Source: Arabidopsis thaliana
Lineage: Eukaryota; Streptophyta; Magnoliopsida; Brassicales; Brassicaceae
Assembly: GCF_000001735.4 (NCBI RefSeq)
Contig: NC_003070.9
Coordinates: forward strand, 25,901,971-25,965,970
DNA: 64,000 bases
Reading direction: 5' to 3'
The notes below the pieces were generated by a model, which was not told where the DNA came from, did not search any database, and was given only the letters and a program-made list of their open reading frames with translations. Both the position numbers and the translations under genes were made by a program. Every line of letters starts with the position of its first letter. Within the stretch, counting starts at the first letter, position 1. Positions 1 to 13,132 of this stretch are shown here, one piece after another.

Positions 1-3000
1 TGATGGGTTGCTCAGCTCGGCCACTGGCTTTGCTGTAGGATGCAAGAAGAGAGTAAGATTTTAAATGATTTTTTCCCCCTTTTATGCGTGAAGAAGTATC
101 AGAACCATTTACTCATGTGTTTTGTTTACAAAATAAAAAATCAAATTTCCTGATTGGTCAAACACCGTATATCAGGTGGTCTGTGTGGTTGGGGACATCT
201 CTTTCCTTCATGATACAAATGGATTGGCGATTTTGAAGCAGAGGTAGCCCTTTCCTCTATTTTATTGTTGTAGTTTCACTGTTGGTGGATTTCACACACT
301 GAACAGATATGTCATGGTTTTTAAGTCAATTAACGATTAATTTCTGGTGTTTAATCTGACTTGTTAGGATTGCAAGGAAACCAATGACAATTCTTGTGAT
401 AAACAACCGTGGAGGTGGAATCTTCCGACTTCTTCCTATTGCAAAGAAAACAGAGCCTAGCGTGTTAAATCAATATTTCTATACAGCACATGACATTTCC
501 ATTGAAAACTTGTGTTTGGCACATGGGTAAAAAACATATTCACATTTTTTACTTTGTTTTCCTTTCCCACTTTGCTATTATTTAATGTTTTACATGTTAA
601 GTTTGTTTTATATACGCATGACCATAGCACAGATATTGATAGAAAATACAAGAAAAAGTAATCCAGTTTTGGTAGCTTAGTCTATAGTAGCGTCAGTTCT
701 CCATGATTTACGATGTCTTTGATTATCTAGGGTCGTCATGGTTTACAGTAAGAAATAACTCAGCCAAATTGCTATATATGCAGTGTGAGGTATGTTCACG
801 TTGGGACGAAAAGTGAACTTGAGGATGCTCTATTTGTACCAAGCGTGGAGGAGATGGATTGCATTGTGGAGGTTGAAAGCTCTATAAACGCTAACGCGAT
901 TGTTCATAGGTTATTTTGGGCTTTTGTTTTATTTTTGGGTTTTACATGTCCTCACTTCTGGAGCACTTTGTTGACATTGAATACTCGCCCACAGCACTTT
1001 GGAGAGGTTTGCACGCCAAGCCGCAGAAAATTCCCTGGGCATTGTTTCTGCCAGTTCTTTTCTTCATCCGATGATCAAAAATGTACTTCTTTGCCAAGTC
1101 TCTGGAATACAATATTCGCAGTACAGGTAAGAATCCGTCAGAGACTATATCTGAATATTACCGTTTTCTTTTCTTTTTGTCTAATAAAGACTCTATTTGC
1201 AGAGTCAAACTGTGTGACAGACCTACCATATGTTCTGATGAATTCTCTCAATTCCATCGAGAAGGGTTCATACTCTCCCTGACTTTGGAGGATGGAAGCA
1301 TTGGCTATGGAGAGGTTGAATAATTTATTCTTTTTAATTTTTCATCAGTAAATAGTACATTCTCTTACATTTGTGTTACTTCTCCCAGGTCCCACTGAGA
1401 ATCATGTTTAGCTTGTATTAGACTTACATGTGCCACTGAGTATCATGCTCTCGTGTTGTGTTTCATGAGCAGGTTGCACCTCTGAACAGTAATGTAGAGA
1501 ACTTAATGGATGTTGAGGGGCAGCTTCAGTTAGTTCTTCACCTCATGAATGAAGCTAAATTTAGTTACATGCTTCCTTTGTTAAATGGCTCGATTTCTTC
1601 CTGGATTTGGAGTGAACTTGGAATTACTGTAAGCTTACCTAGCCTTAGTTCTGTCTGAAGAAAATTAGTTTATCCACACAGCTGATGTCAGATGTAAGCT
1701 TACCTAGGCTTATCAATTTCCTTCTTTTGTCTCAGGCATCATCGATTTTCCCTAGTGTCAGATGTGGTCTGGAAATGGCTCTTCTAAACGCAATGGCAGT
1801 AAGACATGATTCTAGTTTGTTGGGGATACTTCATTATCAGAAAGAAGAAAATGGTTCTGCTCAGCCACACTCTGTTCAAATATGTGCCCTTCTTGATTCT
1901 GAAGGTACTCCACTGGAGGTCGCATACGTTGCTAGAAAACTTGTTCAAGAAGGGTTCAGTGCTATTAAACTTAAAGTAAGCCAACGTTCCTTAATCATAC
2001 AAACAAGATGCTCGATCATCAAGTAAGATAGGCGGATAATTATTTTATTTTATGATTGAATGGTGGCTTTCTCAACGTTCAGTGCTATTAAACTTATGGT
2101 TGAGTTTTAGCATTTCATGCATAAATTGAAGTGGTTGGCTTTCTCACTTTGCGAATTTCAAGCTATTGATTGCTGACTGGTGGATAAACCTGCCTAAAAT
2201 GACAGGTTGGTCGTCGAGTGAGCTCTGTTCAAGATGCTTTAGTTATGCAAGAAGTAAGGAGAGCCGTTGGCGTTCAAATTGAACTCCGTGCAGATGCAAA
2301 TTGTCGTTGGACTTTTGAAGAGGCTAGAGAGTTTGGTTTATTGGTGAACAGCTGTAATTTAAAATATATTGAGGTCTGCTTCTGTATGAATTATTGCTAT
2401 CTGATTGTGTTATGAAGTATTACTCCAAAATAACTGATTTCTCTTGCCTATATAACTTCAGTGACAAACGTTTTGTATATCTCAGGAACCTGTCCAGAAT
2501 AAAGATGACCTTATAAGGTTTCATGAAGAAACTGGATTACCAGTGGCACTTGATGAGACTCTTGATGATTTTGAGGAATGTCCTCTGCGTATGCTTACCA
2601 AATATACGCACCCTGGAATAGTTGCTGTTGTAAGCCCCTGGTCATTTTTTACAACATGTACATGAGCCTGACACTGTCAAAAGATATTTTCTTTCTTGTG
2701 TGCTTATTTCTTCGTTGATCATTTCGTCTTGCTCCCTTTTTTAATTGATTTGGAGATGGTTTATTAGTTTTTATTGTTACGATCAATCATATATCATTTT
2801 AAATATCGGCTCTATCTTATGTCATTTTTGCTTTCAAACTAAATAGTCTTGACTTTGTTTTATCATACTTGGAGTTGTAGGTTATTAAACCAAGTGTTGT
2901 GGGAGGGTTTGAGAATGCAGCACTGATTGCTCGGTGGGCACAGCAGCATGGAAAGATGGCTGTTATAAGTGCTGCATATGAAAGTGGCCTAGGTTTATCA

Positions 3001-4583
3001 GCATATATTTTATTTGCATCATATTTGGAGATGGAGAACGTGAAAGCATCCACAGAGCAGAAGCAAGGAACGCCCCCTTCTGTAGCCCATGGTCTTGGAA
3101 CTTACCGGTGGCTTAGTGAAGACGTAATGATGAATACATTAGGGATATTTCGTAGCCCTTACAGTGGATTTGTTGAAGGATTTATTGCTGATGCTAGTAG
3201 AAATCTAAAGGATGTTAAGATAAACAACGATGTTATTGTTAGAACCAGTAAAGGAATTCCTGTTCGGAGGTATGAACTGAGGGTGGATGTAGATGGTTTC
3301 TCTCATTTCATAAGAGTCCATGACGTTGGGGAGAATGCAGAAGTAAGCTTGTCCTTGTTTGTAATTTTGTATCTCCGAAGCTAAAAAGACATAAAAGCTG
3401 TTCTTGGTCAATTACTCTCTTGTTTTTCACTCTGCTGTAATGTATTTTTCAGGGAAGTGTAGCTTTGTTTCTTCATGGATTTCTTGGAACTGGTGAAGAA
3501 TGGATCCCCATCATGACGGGTATCTCAGGATCTGCGAGATGCATTTCAGTCGATATTCCTGGTCACGGAAGGTCAAGGGTACAAAGTCATGCTAGTGAGA
3601 CCCAGACGTCCCCAACTTTCTCAATGGAGATGATAGCGGAGGCATTGTATAAGTTGATTGAGCAAATTACTCCTGGGAAAGTAACCATAGTTGGATATTC
3701 CATGGGAGCAAGGATAGCACTGTACATGGCTTTGAGGTTTAGCAACAAGGTTGGTTCCCTTAGTCTGGAAATTTAACATTGTTTAATGAAGTATATAATG
3801 GAATTTGGAAGCTATTCTATAGATCGAAGGAGCTGTCGTGGTATCAGGGAGCCCGGGACTCAAGGATCCAGTAGCACGGAAAATTCGAAGTGCTACAGAT
3901 GATTCCAAAGCACGAATGATGGTTGACAATGGACTATATATCTTTATCGAGAATTGGTACAATGGAGGCTTGTGGAAGAGGTGACTTTCTCAGTACATTA
4001 CAACTTTTTGTTACTTTTCTTTTTTTTCGGTTCCCCGGACTTAAACTGATTACTCACATGAGCGATCTTTGCAATGACTAGCTTGAGAAATCATCCCCAT
4101 TTTAGTAAAATTGCTGCAAGCCGCTTGCTACATGGTGATGTTCCTAGTGTTGCAAAGCTCCTGTCTGATCTAAGCAGTGGGAGACAACCGTAAGTTCATG
4201 GTCCTTGCAACTATTTATATATCATGAATTTGATTCAAATGGGATAATGTCTGATGACTATAATGATATTGTCCCCTTTGAAAAATAGGTCATTGTGGGA
4301 AGAGTTGGAGGATTGTGATACAAATATCTCGCTCGTATTCGGGGAGAAAGATGTCAAATACAAGCAAATCGCTACTAGAATGTACCGCGAGATGAGTAAA
4401 AGCAAGAAGAGCGTAAACAATATCATCGAGATAGTTGAAATTCCAGAGGCTGGTCACGCTGTACATCTCGAGAGCCCTCTTCGCGTGATTCTCGCCCTCA
4501 GAAAATTCTTAACAAGAGTTCACAACAGTTCTACAGAGACAGAGCTTTCTCAGAAGCTCTTGTTAGCACTAAAAGAAATGTAA
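1..4583 (+). CDS. PHYLLO: PHYLLO (MenD-MenC-MenH fusion), 3' part; 5' end outside the window
   Basis: Plastid multifunctional protein of phylloquinone (vitamin K1) synthesis. The window holds the end of the MenD (SEPHCHC synthase, ThDP-dependent) domain, with NNRGGGIF in exon 368-526. A MenC (o-succinylbenzoate synthase, enolase superfamily) domain follows from about 1000 to 3340, showing the family residues in order: KLK, the D of RADAN, the E of YIEEP, the D of ALDE and the K of VIKPS. A MenH alpha/beta-hydrolase domain ends it, with HGFLGTG, nucleophile GYSMGAR, GEKD and the H of AGHAVH. Exons by splice motif and frame: 1-52, 176-243, 368-526, 790-909, 995-1126, 1203-1314, 1473-1628, 1736-1975, 2206-2373, 2486-2629, 2881-3342, 3453-3749, 3823-3980, 4082-4189, 4289-4583. 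All introns are GT-AG and every junction keeps frame. It ends KEM then TAA. I recall it as AT1G68890. Confidence 0.95.
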
Positions 4584-4745
4584 AACAGATTTGGAACATG
4601 AAGACATGGTTATGATCATATGATTGGACCTGTTTCAGGCCTTTAGTACTGAATTGTTTCAAATTTCAATTGTATTGAATACTAGCTTCTTCAGAGATAT
4701 GTTTTCAAGAATAATAATTAATTGATTCAAATACTATTTTAACAG

Positions 4746-5122
4746 TCAACAGGTACATGTACAACCATAATCACACCGACAGTAACAAGTTCCAAGCTCG
4801 CATTCCCTAGGACAGAACTTGTAGCAGTCACCATCTGTATTGCAAGGCCTGATATCATCCATCACATGTGCTATCGGTGGCATGCAATTACAGTTCTTCT
4901 TTCCTTCAGGACATTTGCCGCCGATGCAATTCACTTCTGCTTTCACCATCTCTCTAGCATCACCTAAAGATGAACCTATATCAACAAATACACACCATAA
5001 ACGTCAAACAAGACCAAAACAAAACATTATATAAAGAAGAACTTATCATGTAGAAGAAGCTTACAAAATGCTATGACTGTGAGGGAGAACAAGAAGATAA
5101 GCTTGAGAGACGTTTTCTCCAT
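4746..5122 (-). CDS. Defensin-like (DEFL) secreted cysteine-rich peptide, copy 1
   Basis: Two exons, 5122-5065 and 4975-4746, encode 95 residues. Exon 1 is a signal peptide starting MEKTSLKLIFLF. Exon 2 carries the cysteine-rich mature peptide with 14 cysteines after its internal Met, in the pattern CIGGKC, CNC, then a dense C-terminal cluster ending TCTC. The signal-peptide/intron/Cys-rich layout is that of plant defensin-like genes. It probably acts outside the cell, but no target can be read from sequence. A TATA-like element lies about 85 nt upstream of the ATG (5206-5214 on the other strand). The next gene is a tandem paralogue starting 799 bp away. Likely AT1G68905 or AT1G68907; the short exons are easily missed by gene finders. 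Confidence 0.85.
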
Positions 5123-5537
5123 TGCTTAGTTAATGTAATCTCAAAAGTCTTTTCTTGTTTATTTTGAATGTACAAGTTAGGAAGAGAGAAGTCAGATTGT
5201 CTTCTTTTATATACCAAGTTTGATTACACATTGTTTTAATCCAACTTGTGAAATTTCTCCATTTTAGGAAATCATTTGATAGTTTGTTGAATTTGTATCT
5301 GTAGAGGGAATTAATAAACCACATACATGCATTGTTTGAGATAAATACAAGATTCAATGCTATTGCCAAGAGAATCCAAAGACATTTTAGAATTGAAGAT
5401 ATATTTCCTTTAACAAAAGCCAAAACTGGTATGTGACTCAAGTTGACCCAATTCCAGTTGAATAGAGTGATGCAGAGATATTTTCTACAAGGAGAATATT
5501 TTCTATTTCTTATAAGTTATGATGGTTTCTAATTTCT

Positions 5538-5921
5538 TTAACAGTACTCACACAAACAGGTTCCAAAATTACAGTCAACAATCTTGCAGCCCTTAGGACA
5601 GTACTTGATGCATTCGTTATCTGTGCGGCAAGACTCATTGGTCTCATATATGTCCATTGTTGGTGCTATAAGAGGCAAGCAGTTACAGTCCTTCTTTCCA
5701 TCAGGACAATGGCCGCCTATGCAATTCACTTCTTCTTTCGCCATCTCTCTCGCGGCACTCAAAGACAAACCTTCACAAGTACACACCATAATAAAACTTC
5801 AAAACAAAAACCAAAGCAAAACATTTTATAACAAAGAAGAAGTTTTTATAGAGGAAGCATTACACAATGCTATGACTGTGAGGGAGAACAAGAAGACAAG
5901 CTTGAGAGACGTTTTCTCCAT
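5538..5921 (-). CDS. Defensin-like (DEFL) secreted cysteine-rich peptide, copy 2
   Basis: Two exons, 5921-5864 and 5770-5538, give 96 residues. The signal-peptide exon is almost identical to that of the neighbouring copy (MEKTSLKLVFLF), while the mature part has diverged: CIGGHC, CNC, then a different C-terminus ending CLCEYC. The intron sits at the same codon position, in the Cys that follows the signal peptide, in both copies. Upstream flanks are also similar (about 5237-5280 against 6079-6120), so promoter and gene were duplicated together. Function is unknown beyond membership of the secreted defensin-like class. Confidence 0.85.
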
Positions 5922-6263
5922 TACTAATTGTAACCTCAAAATCTTTTCTTGTTTCTTTTTTTTTTGTAAAAGTGATGAACAGAGAATTCAGATTGTTCTC
6001 TTATAGAGAAAGAAGTTAAATGGCAACAAATCTTTTGTGTGAAGGTTTTACCAAATTTAGTCTGATTCTTTTTTAGTCCAACTGGTGAGATCACTCCATC
6101 TTAGGAAATCACTTAATAATTGAAATGTGTTGTTTTTGTAGAGGAGATAAACCAACACTTGAGATACATTGCTTGTAATAAATACAAGATAAATGAGTAT
6201 TTACAACACAATGTACAAATGGCGAATGCTATGGCCAAGACATTTTCACTAAGATATATTTCC

Positions 6264-8515
6264 TTAATAAGTCACACCAAAGAATGAACAAAACAGCACA
6301 AAAACTAAGGCCACAACTAGTATGTGTTTCAATTTGATTGCTCTTCTGATCTCGCTACTCTTTTCAGACACAGACTGCTTCTCTGGTTCTTCCCTTGTTC
6401 TCTCATCCTCCTGTTCAAAGAAAGCAAAGACCCACATAAGATTAGTAACCAAGAGATGTCTGGTTTTCACATCCATGACCCAACAATGATCTATATTTGC
6501 CCCATCGACCATTCTGAAGCATCAAAGCTATACACTAATACACAAGAAAGTACAAGGAATTTCGTGTTTTTCTTGTGGAAAATAAACTGAATACCTGCCT
6601 GCAGACTTTCAGCAAGTGCCTCTATTTCGTGACCATCTGCGTGAAACGACAGCTCTTTGTCCCCAGCATAAGATCCATTTCTTTGGTATGTATTTGAGCA
6701 CTGATTCACTCTAAGTATTTTGTTTTCTTTTGCCAAAGAATATAGCTGGAGAAAGAAAAAACATTAATGTGTCAACAATGCTATGCTCTTGTGTCCCTGG
6801 CCTAAAGAAAACAATAATGCACTTAGCCAAAAAGTACCTGCTCTTGTATACGCTCCCTTTCACTGGATAATTGCAACATCATATCCATCAAAACTTTGTT
6901 CCTTGTAGTTATTTCTTGTGCATATCTCTCTTTCTCATTGTTAGCTAGATCCAACATTGCTTCTAAGGATTTGGCTTTTTGCCTCAAAAAGCTCACGTCT
7001 TTGTTGAGTTCAGAGTTTGTGGTAGAAAGCACAATGCATTGCTCCTCCACTGTCTCCGTTCTACTCTCGGCTTTTGAGGCTTTAGACTTGAGATCTTCTA
7101 TTAAGGTCTCCATGTCCCATATTGCTGAATACAACATGTTCTGCTGTTCTTGATTTGCTTCTGATGATACCTTGGAGTTTTGTACTTGAACTTCTAATTC
7201 CCTGACTTGCTTCTCGAGAGAGTTCACCTTCTTCGTCTTTTTATCATCCGCATCTTTGAGAAAATTTAGTTCCTCAGTAAGTTCAAGATTTGCAGCATCT
7301 AGCTCTTTAATCTTAGCTTCTCCACTCTCAGCTCTGCTTTCAGCCTCGAAAAGGTTTTCTTTGACCGACTCATTTGCATTTTCCATTTCAGCTAGATGTA
7401 CCAGGATTTCTTGTTTGGAGGCGTTGACACTTTTCAGCTCAAGGTCGGTATTTTTCAGCTTTTGTTCAGCTGACTTCACATATTCCCTCAAAGTGAGTAC
7501 TTCTGAAACTATTTCACTATTTTCTGAAATTGTTCCCTCAAGCTTTTGCACCAGAAGATCTTTCGCTTCCAGTTGTACAGTGCAATCTTCAAGCTTAGAC
7601 TTAAGTTCGGATTCCCGTTGTGCTGACCCATTCAGACTAAACTGGAGAATCTGTAGACGACCAACAAGTTCCTTTGAAATACCTGTAAGAACCTCAGAAG
7701 AATTATCTGCCTCTAGAAACCGTCCCCATATAAACTCTGATGCTTCTTCCATCCGAGAAGATACCTCCTCTGTGTAGTGTAGCTTGAGTTTCAACTGTTC
7801 CTCATTTTGCTGGAATTCCATTAACTTCTTCTCAAGCTCTAGCTCTCTTGACAATGACTTCTCCAGCATCCTCAGAGCATTTTTATGCCTCAAGTCCGAT
7901 GGTTTCAGCGCATATTTCTGCCTTAACTCCACTGACTCCTCGTTTTCACCTGCCAACATTTTTGTCAATAACAACAAGAAGCTAAGAAAACCAAAGCAGC
8001 AATAACTTTAAAACAACCATATATCAAAAGTGATTACTTGTTCCATTTCTTATGTAATGAAGTGTTCTTCGGAGCTGAGCTAATTGCAAAGTGATCTCTG
8101 AGACTTGTCCTCTAGACTGCTTCAATGATTCTGCAGATTCACCCAACTTTCCTTCAATAACAATATAATTTCCGTGTTTGCAAGAAGATATCTTGTAAGA
8201 AGTGTCAACTATTTGAGCTTCCAACACATCCAAAACCTCGTCCACCTCCTTCACTTCTGACTCCAATATACCGCATAACAGATCAAACGTCAAAGCTTTT
8301 TCAAAGGATGCTGGAGAAGAATCAAGTGTCCCCATCCCTTCAAGATCATTATCCCATGCCAAAAGATGCATAAGAAGAACATGCAGATTCATCAACTTTT
8401 CACTAGTATAAGCTGAGTCTATCTCTAGTTTTGTCAACATCCTCAACATCTCTTGCTCTTCCTCATTCCTACTAGACAAAGCTTCAAAATAGTCCTCCCT
8501 AATGATTTCCTCCAT
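6264..8515 (-). CDS. WIT2: WIT2, WPP-domain-interacting tail-anchored coiled-coil protein
   Basis: Nuclear-envelope protein which, with WIT1, anchors RanGAP (WPP domain) and binds WIP/KASH proteins and myosin XI-i (family knowledge). Coding exons are 8515-8038, 7949-6838, 6745-6599 and 6410-6264, giving 627 aa from MEEIIRED. Almost the whole protein is Glu/Lys/Leu-rich coiled coil. The last about 24 residues (LKHILVVALVFVLF...) form one hydrophobic tail anchor. A non-coding first exon ends near 9073, its intron runs to 8523, and transcription probably starts near 9130. The last intron needs a GC donor (CAG|GCAGGT at 6598) to keep frame and the anchor; the GT four bases downstream would truncate the protein before the anchor. 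I recall AT1G68910. Confidence 0.93.
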
Positions 8516-9130
8516 TCTTGGCCTAAAAATCAAAAGTTCAAAGCTTAGCTAGGAACAAGAAAAAAAAACTAATCCAAAAAAATGGATACTTAGGTGAAAT
8601 GACACTATCTTTCTAATGCGAGGTATCGCAGTTCCAATCCTAGCACTAGTCATAGCTCAATTCTTCTATATGAAACCAATCATTCATCAACTGAAACCAG
8701 AACATCCAAGCAAATAATTGAAAATGTAATCCAAGTACCCAAAAACACATTATAGTAAGTGCAACTAAATCAAATCCTTACTTTGAACAAAACCTAAGCA
8801 AAGAGAAGTGAAATTTGAGAAGAATCCACTTGTCAAGAAAGAGACCAATAAGCCAAGTCAGTTAATGTTACATACTTGTAAAGACTCAGCATTTTCAAAG
8901 AGATCCACCAGAAATTCTTACTAATTTAACAATTTACTACAACGAGATTCAAACTTTACCATAAAACCAGAACAAAAATATCAAAATTCAACAAGAACAA
9001 AACTAAAACTTGGAAACAGACAAAACAGAGTGTTGAAGATTCAAAGAGGATCTGAAAAGATCAAAACTTTACCGATGAAAATCTGTAGTTCGAGTAGATG
9101 AAAAAACAGAGAGAGCTTTTACTCCGTCAA

Positions 9131-12100
9131 CGAACTCCAATTTTGCCTTTCAAGAATGGTACGGTGTTTTCTGGCGTCAGAAAAATTGATGCTAAAATGC
9201 GCGGAATTTGTTTACAAGTCATCCAACGATAAAGAAAGAGCCGCGCATGCTAGCGTTTTCGCTTACGTTAGCGTGAGTGTTATGTTGTGGTGGACGTTGA
9301 ATTATTGGTAAGGAAGAAGAACGACTGCTTAAGCTGCTCTTATTGGTTACAGCTAAAAAGGCCTAAATATAACTGTAATATAGTTAGCAATTAATGTAAT
9401 ATTTCAAAAGTTTTTTTTTCAAAAATTCTGATTTAGAATTATATTTCGTCTGTAACGTCTAGATAATAACATGATACACTCACATTTAAGATTATAATTT
9501 TATTCAAAAATTCAAAAAATTTAATGTATCTTTTTTTTGTTAGTGGACAATTTAATTCCCAAAGTTAATGCAATTTATTATAGAATAGCATGTGTGTAAT
9601 GATAATATTATTGAATTTATGACATGTATCCACTCTAATTCAATTTCGTGACCGTGAGTGACTAAACATGAGAGAGATAAATTGTTTCACTGTCAACATA
9701 TGTTTGAGACTTGACACCAACGTAATTGTGGATATGTAGAGGAGATGTTAAATTGATAGTCTACATGATGTGATTACTTTGTTTATGATGGTTTAGTTAT
9801 ATGGTGGTGAAAATGTGAATGATCTGTTTTTGAAAGCAGTTATAATGGTGAAGTGTTAAGTATATGACAGAAAGATCACTAGGATGAGACGAGGGTGATT
9901 GTGATTGGGCTCTTAAGTGGCCGTGACTACGTATAGAGCAACTTGGTGTGATATCATGTACTGAAATACATAGATCATAAGATTGTTTGTTTAGTATATA
10001 TATGGACATTTAGTTACGTTGTTCATGCCTTGTTATATAGTGCATGCTAAGACATTCGAGGTAAGGAATCTATGCATGCGAGATTAGATGATTATTATTA
10101 AGACATGTCAAGGTAATTATTGCTAAAATAAATTTCTTTATTCCCTAGTTGTCGTTGATAACTTGACCATTTTAGAGCATAGTTAAACTAAAATTTAGTT
10201 CCTTTTTTTTTTATGGTTCCAAGCGTTATACAATTTGATAATATTACTGATAATATATTTTATATCAGGTTTGTCATATATAGTGTTTGAATTAGACATT
10301 CTTTATATGTAAGATATACTACTAGTGAATTACTTAAAAAACTGATACTATTTTCTTGTCGTCAAACATAGATTTTAATACTATATATATGCCTAAAAGT
10401 CCAAAATAGTTTTTCATTATGAAATGGAAAGAGTATAACACATGTGGTGATAATGGGTGGTATAGTTAGTAAAAACTAATTACGAGCTCTCTTGTATGGC
10501 TCTTATGTGTAAAAAAATGACTAGTTACATAGTGGAGATAAACAATATTGACGTTTAATTATGCAGCAAGAGATTAAACTATGATATAGAAAGTTAAACT
10601 ATGGTTAATAATTAGGGAATTAAAAAATAGAAAAAGAGAAGATAAAGTGAAGGTGTGGGCTGGAGAATTCAATTATTATAAGGTTTAATTTCTTAGGTCT
10701 TTGGAAATTGCAAGTCCCAAGGCCAACTAATAATGACCTCGATCTTTGCGTTAACCGGACCGTCCATCTACTCTTCCTTTATTTTATTTTAATCATTTTT
10801 CCACTAGTTAATACGTTTACACTTGTTCATGACCCGTATTAAAGAAAAGAATTTGTGTTAGGAGAAAACTAAACAATTAGCGTCAATAATCATTTACCTA
10901 GTTAATAAAATACACCGAGTTGTTAATTTTTATTAACTAAAATCAAGTAACTTTGACATCGATCGGTAATTTATTTCATATTTCAATTAGTGATAACAAT
11001 TATAATCCTAATGATATTCTTAGGAAAACTAACAATGAAGTTATTAGCATTAACTGGGACAATTCTTGATCTTACGTGTGCTTTGATCTTTGACTTCACC
11101 ACAAGCTAGCATATTAGCAGTAGTATATAATGCACGGAATGAAATCGTCATCACTTCATTGGTATCATACGAAGGAGTGTTGGAATATGCAAAAAAAAGA
11201 AAAAAAGAATTGGTAGGCTCAAATTATTAGGTCTCTTATTGTATTTGTATCAGTCGAAGATTTGTTTTTCTTACAACGTAAATCGTAGTGGTTTGTATTT
11301 GTAAGAAGATATAACTTGTATTTCTCAAATTTAAGTATAGTGCTTGTAAATTCCTCATATATTATTGAACATTTTTCTAAATGCAAAACCAAAATATAAA
11401 ATAAAACAATTGAACCTTTTTTACATTGTACAATCAACAACATGTACTATGTCATACGTATGATGTGATGTCAAATTATATTCTTCAACATGGAGTTGTG
11501 AAAGTTCCATCAGATAATAATTTGACCAAATTAAGTGATTCATGTAACCATTTTGAACAGATTTCAAGGTTGTTTAAATGATTGGAGATTGGTCACATAT
11601 CTTACACATTACAATTTATTATGGTAGAGTTTTTAGAGATTGAATAATGTGTGGATCAAACCATAGGAACTTGTCGCATAAATTCGTTGCATACTTGTTT
11701 TGTCCGGTATACTAGACATTTCATCAATTTGCTTTAGCGCATCTTCGATAAAACTTAGTATATGTATTACGGTTATAATATTAGCAGAGCAATAAACTTC
11801 TGAGTAACACTTGATCGTCAAGGTGGAGTTTGTTGGCTTTGTGAATTGTGATGAAGTAGAAAAAGATTTGAACCATAGAAAGATAAACTTATATGTGGAG
11901 AATTCCACTGCGTTATATAATGTCTATAATAGAACCATAGAAGGATTAAACTTTTTGAAAAGCCTAAAAGTAAGAAATAATTGTAATCTTTTTCTTGCTA
12001 ACAAAATAATTGTAGTTTAAGACCTCTATCGACCACGAAGATCTCGTAGATTATTTGACTAACCAAGATGTACGAATAATTTTTATTTGAATAAAGTTTC

Positions 12101-13125
12101 CCAACTCTCAAGTTGCCCTTAAGCTGACAGAATGTAACAACTTGAATATCTAATTAAACCACTATTCCAAGATACAGTAAAAGATCTATCTATGAGTTCA
12201 ATAATATTATTTTCTAATCTTAATATTATTGTAATTGCTATGAATATTTTAATAAGTCTTAGCAGTACTGTTTACAACTAGACTTGAGCTGCAAAAAAAT
12301 ATTCTTGAACGAAAGCAACCGGTCAAAAGACACAAAAATAACTTTTTTAAAAAAATATAAAAAATCTCCAACAAACCGTGCATGAAAACAAAAGTATTTA
12401 TTTAAGAATTACCTATGATTCGGTACAAAATCCAAAACATTGAACATGAAACCAATAATTGTTATGATTATTCTCAAGCATTATACTACCATATAGTAAC
12501 ACAGGGCAATGGAAAAGAGTAACCCTCTTTTTTAGTATATGAAGAAAAAAAACATTTGAATATATGGGAACTTGAACTTATTCAACATTGAAACTAGCTG
12601 ATAAAATCATAAAAGTATGCACATGAGACATGATGACTGACTAAAAATAAGTGTTGACCAACAAAAAAAGAGAGTAAAAAAGACTGAAAAAAGTTCATAA
12701 AAATAGTCTTTATACAGTATACAGTTTTTCACAAATAAATGCCAAATAGAATTGAATGAATGATTACTAATGAGATTTACCAGACAAACCTAATTCATTA
12801 ATTATGAAAACAAGAAAAAGAAATCATGAAAATCTGTTTTTCGAGGATTTTAATAACAAAAGGATAAAATAAAATAAAAAAGAGAGAATAAGATAACCCC
12901 AAAATGAAAGTTGTCACTGTCAGCTCGGATTGTTTAGAATTGGAATAATTACGTGTTTAATTAAACCATACACAGATTTAACTAATCAAATCACTTTTAA
13001 CCAATTTTTAAACCTTTAGCTCACAAAAAAAAAATGTCTCTGCAAATTATAATCCTTGAATACTTTGGCTATGGCGGTGTTTATGTTTAATGATCAAAAA
13101 GCTCTGTTTTTTATGCAAGCGTGGG
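9131..13125. other. AT-rich intergenic region, no gene seen
   Basis: About 4 kb between the divergently oriented WIT2 and bHLH49 genes. Both strands hold only short, stop-rich ORFs without family resemblance, microsatellite-like A/T runs and no tRNA. The left end (9131-9330) should hold the WIT2 promoter and the right end the bHLH49 promoter. I see no terminal inverted repeats or transposase fragments. Confidence 0.6.
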
Positions 13126-13132
13126 TATAAAA
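13126..13132 (+). promoter_or_regulatory. TATA box of bHLH49
   Basis: TATAAAA lies about 520 nt upstream of the start codon and is followed by a pyrimidine-rich (CT-rich) stretch typical of an Arabidopsis 5' leader. A likely leader intron begins after the GAG at 13321 and may end at the CAAG near 13549. Confidence 0.5.

Noticed and set aside
6896-7777. Long plus-strand Ser-rich ORFs (85 and 173 codons)
   Set aside because: They are antisense shadows of the WIT2 coiled coil, whose Glu/Lys codons read as Ser/Phe on the other strand.
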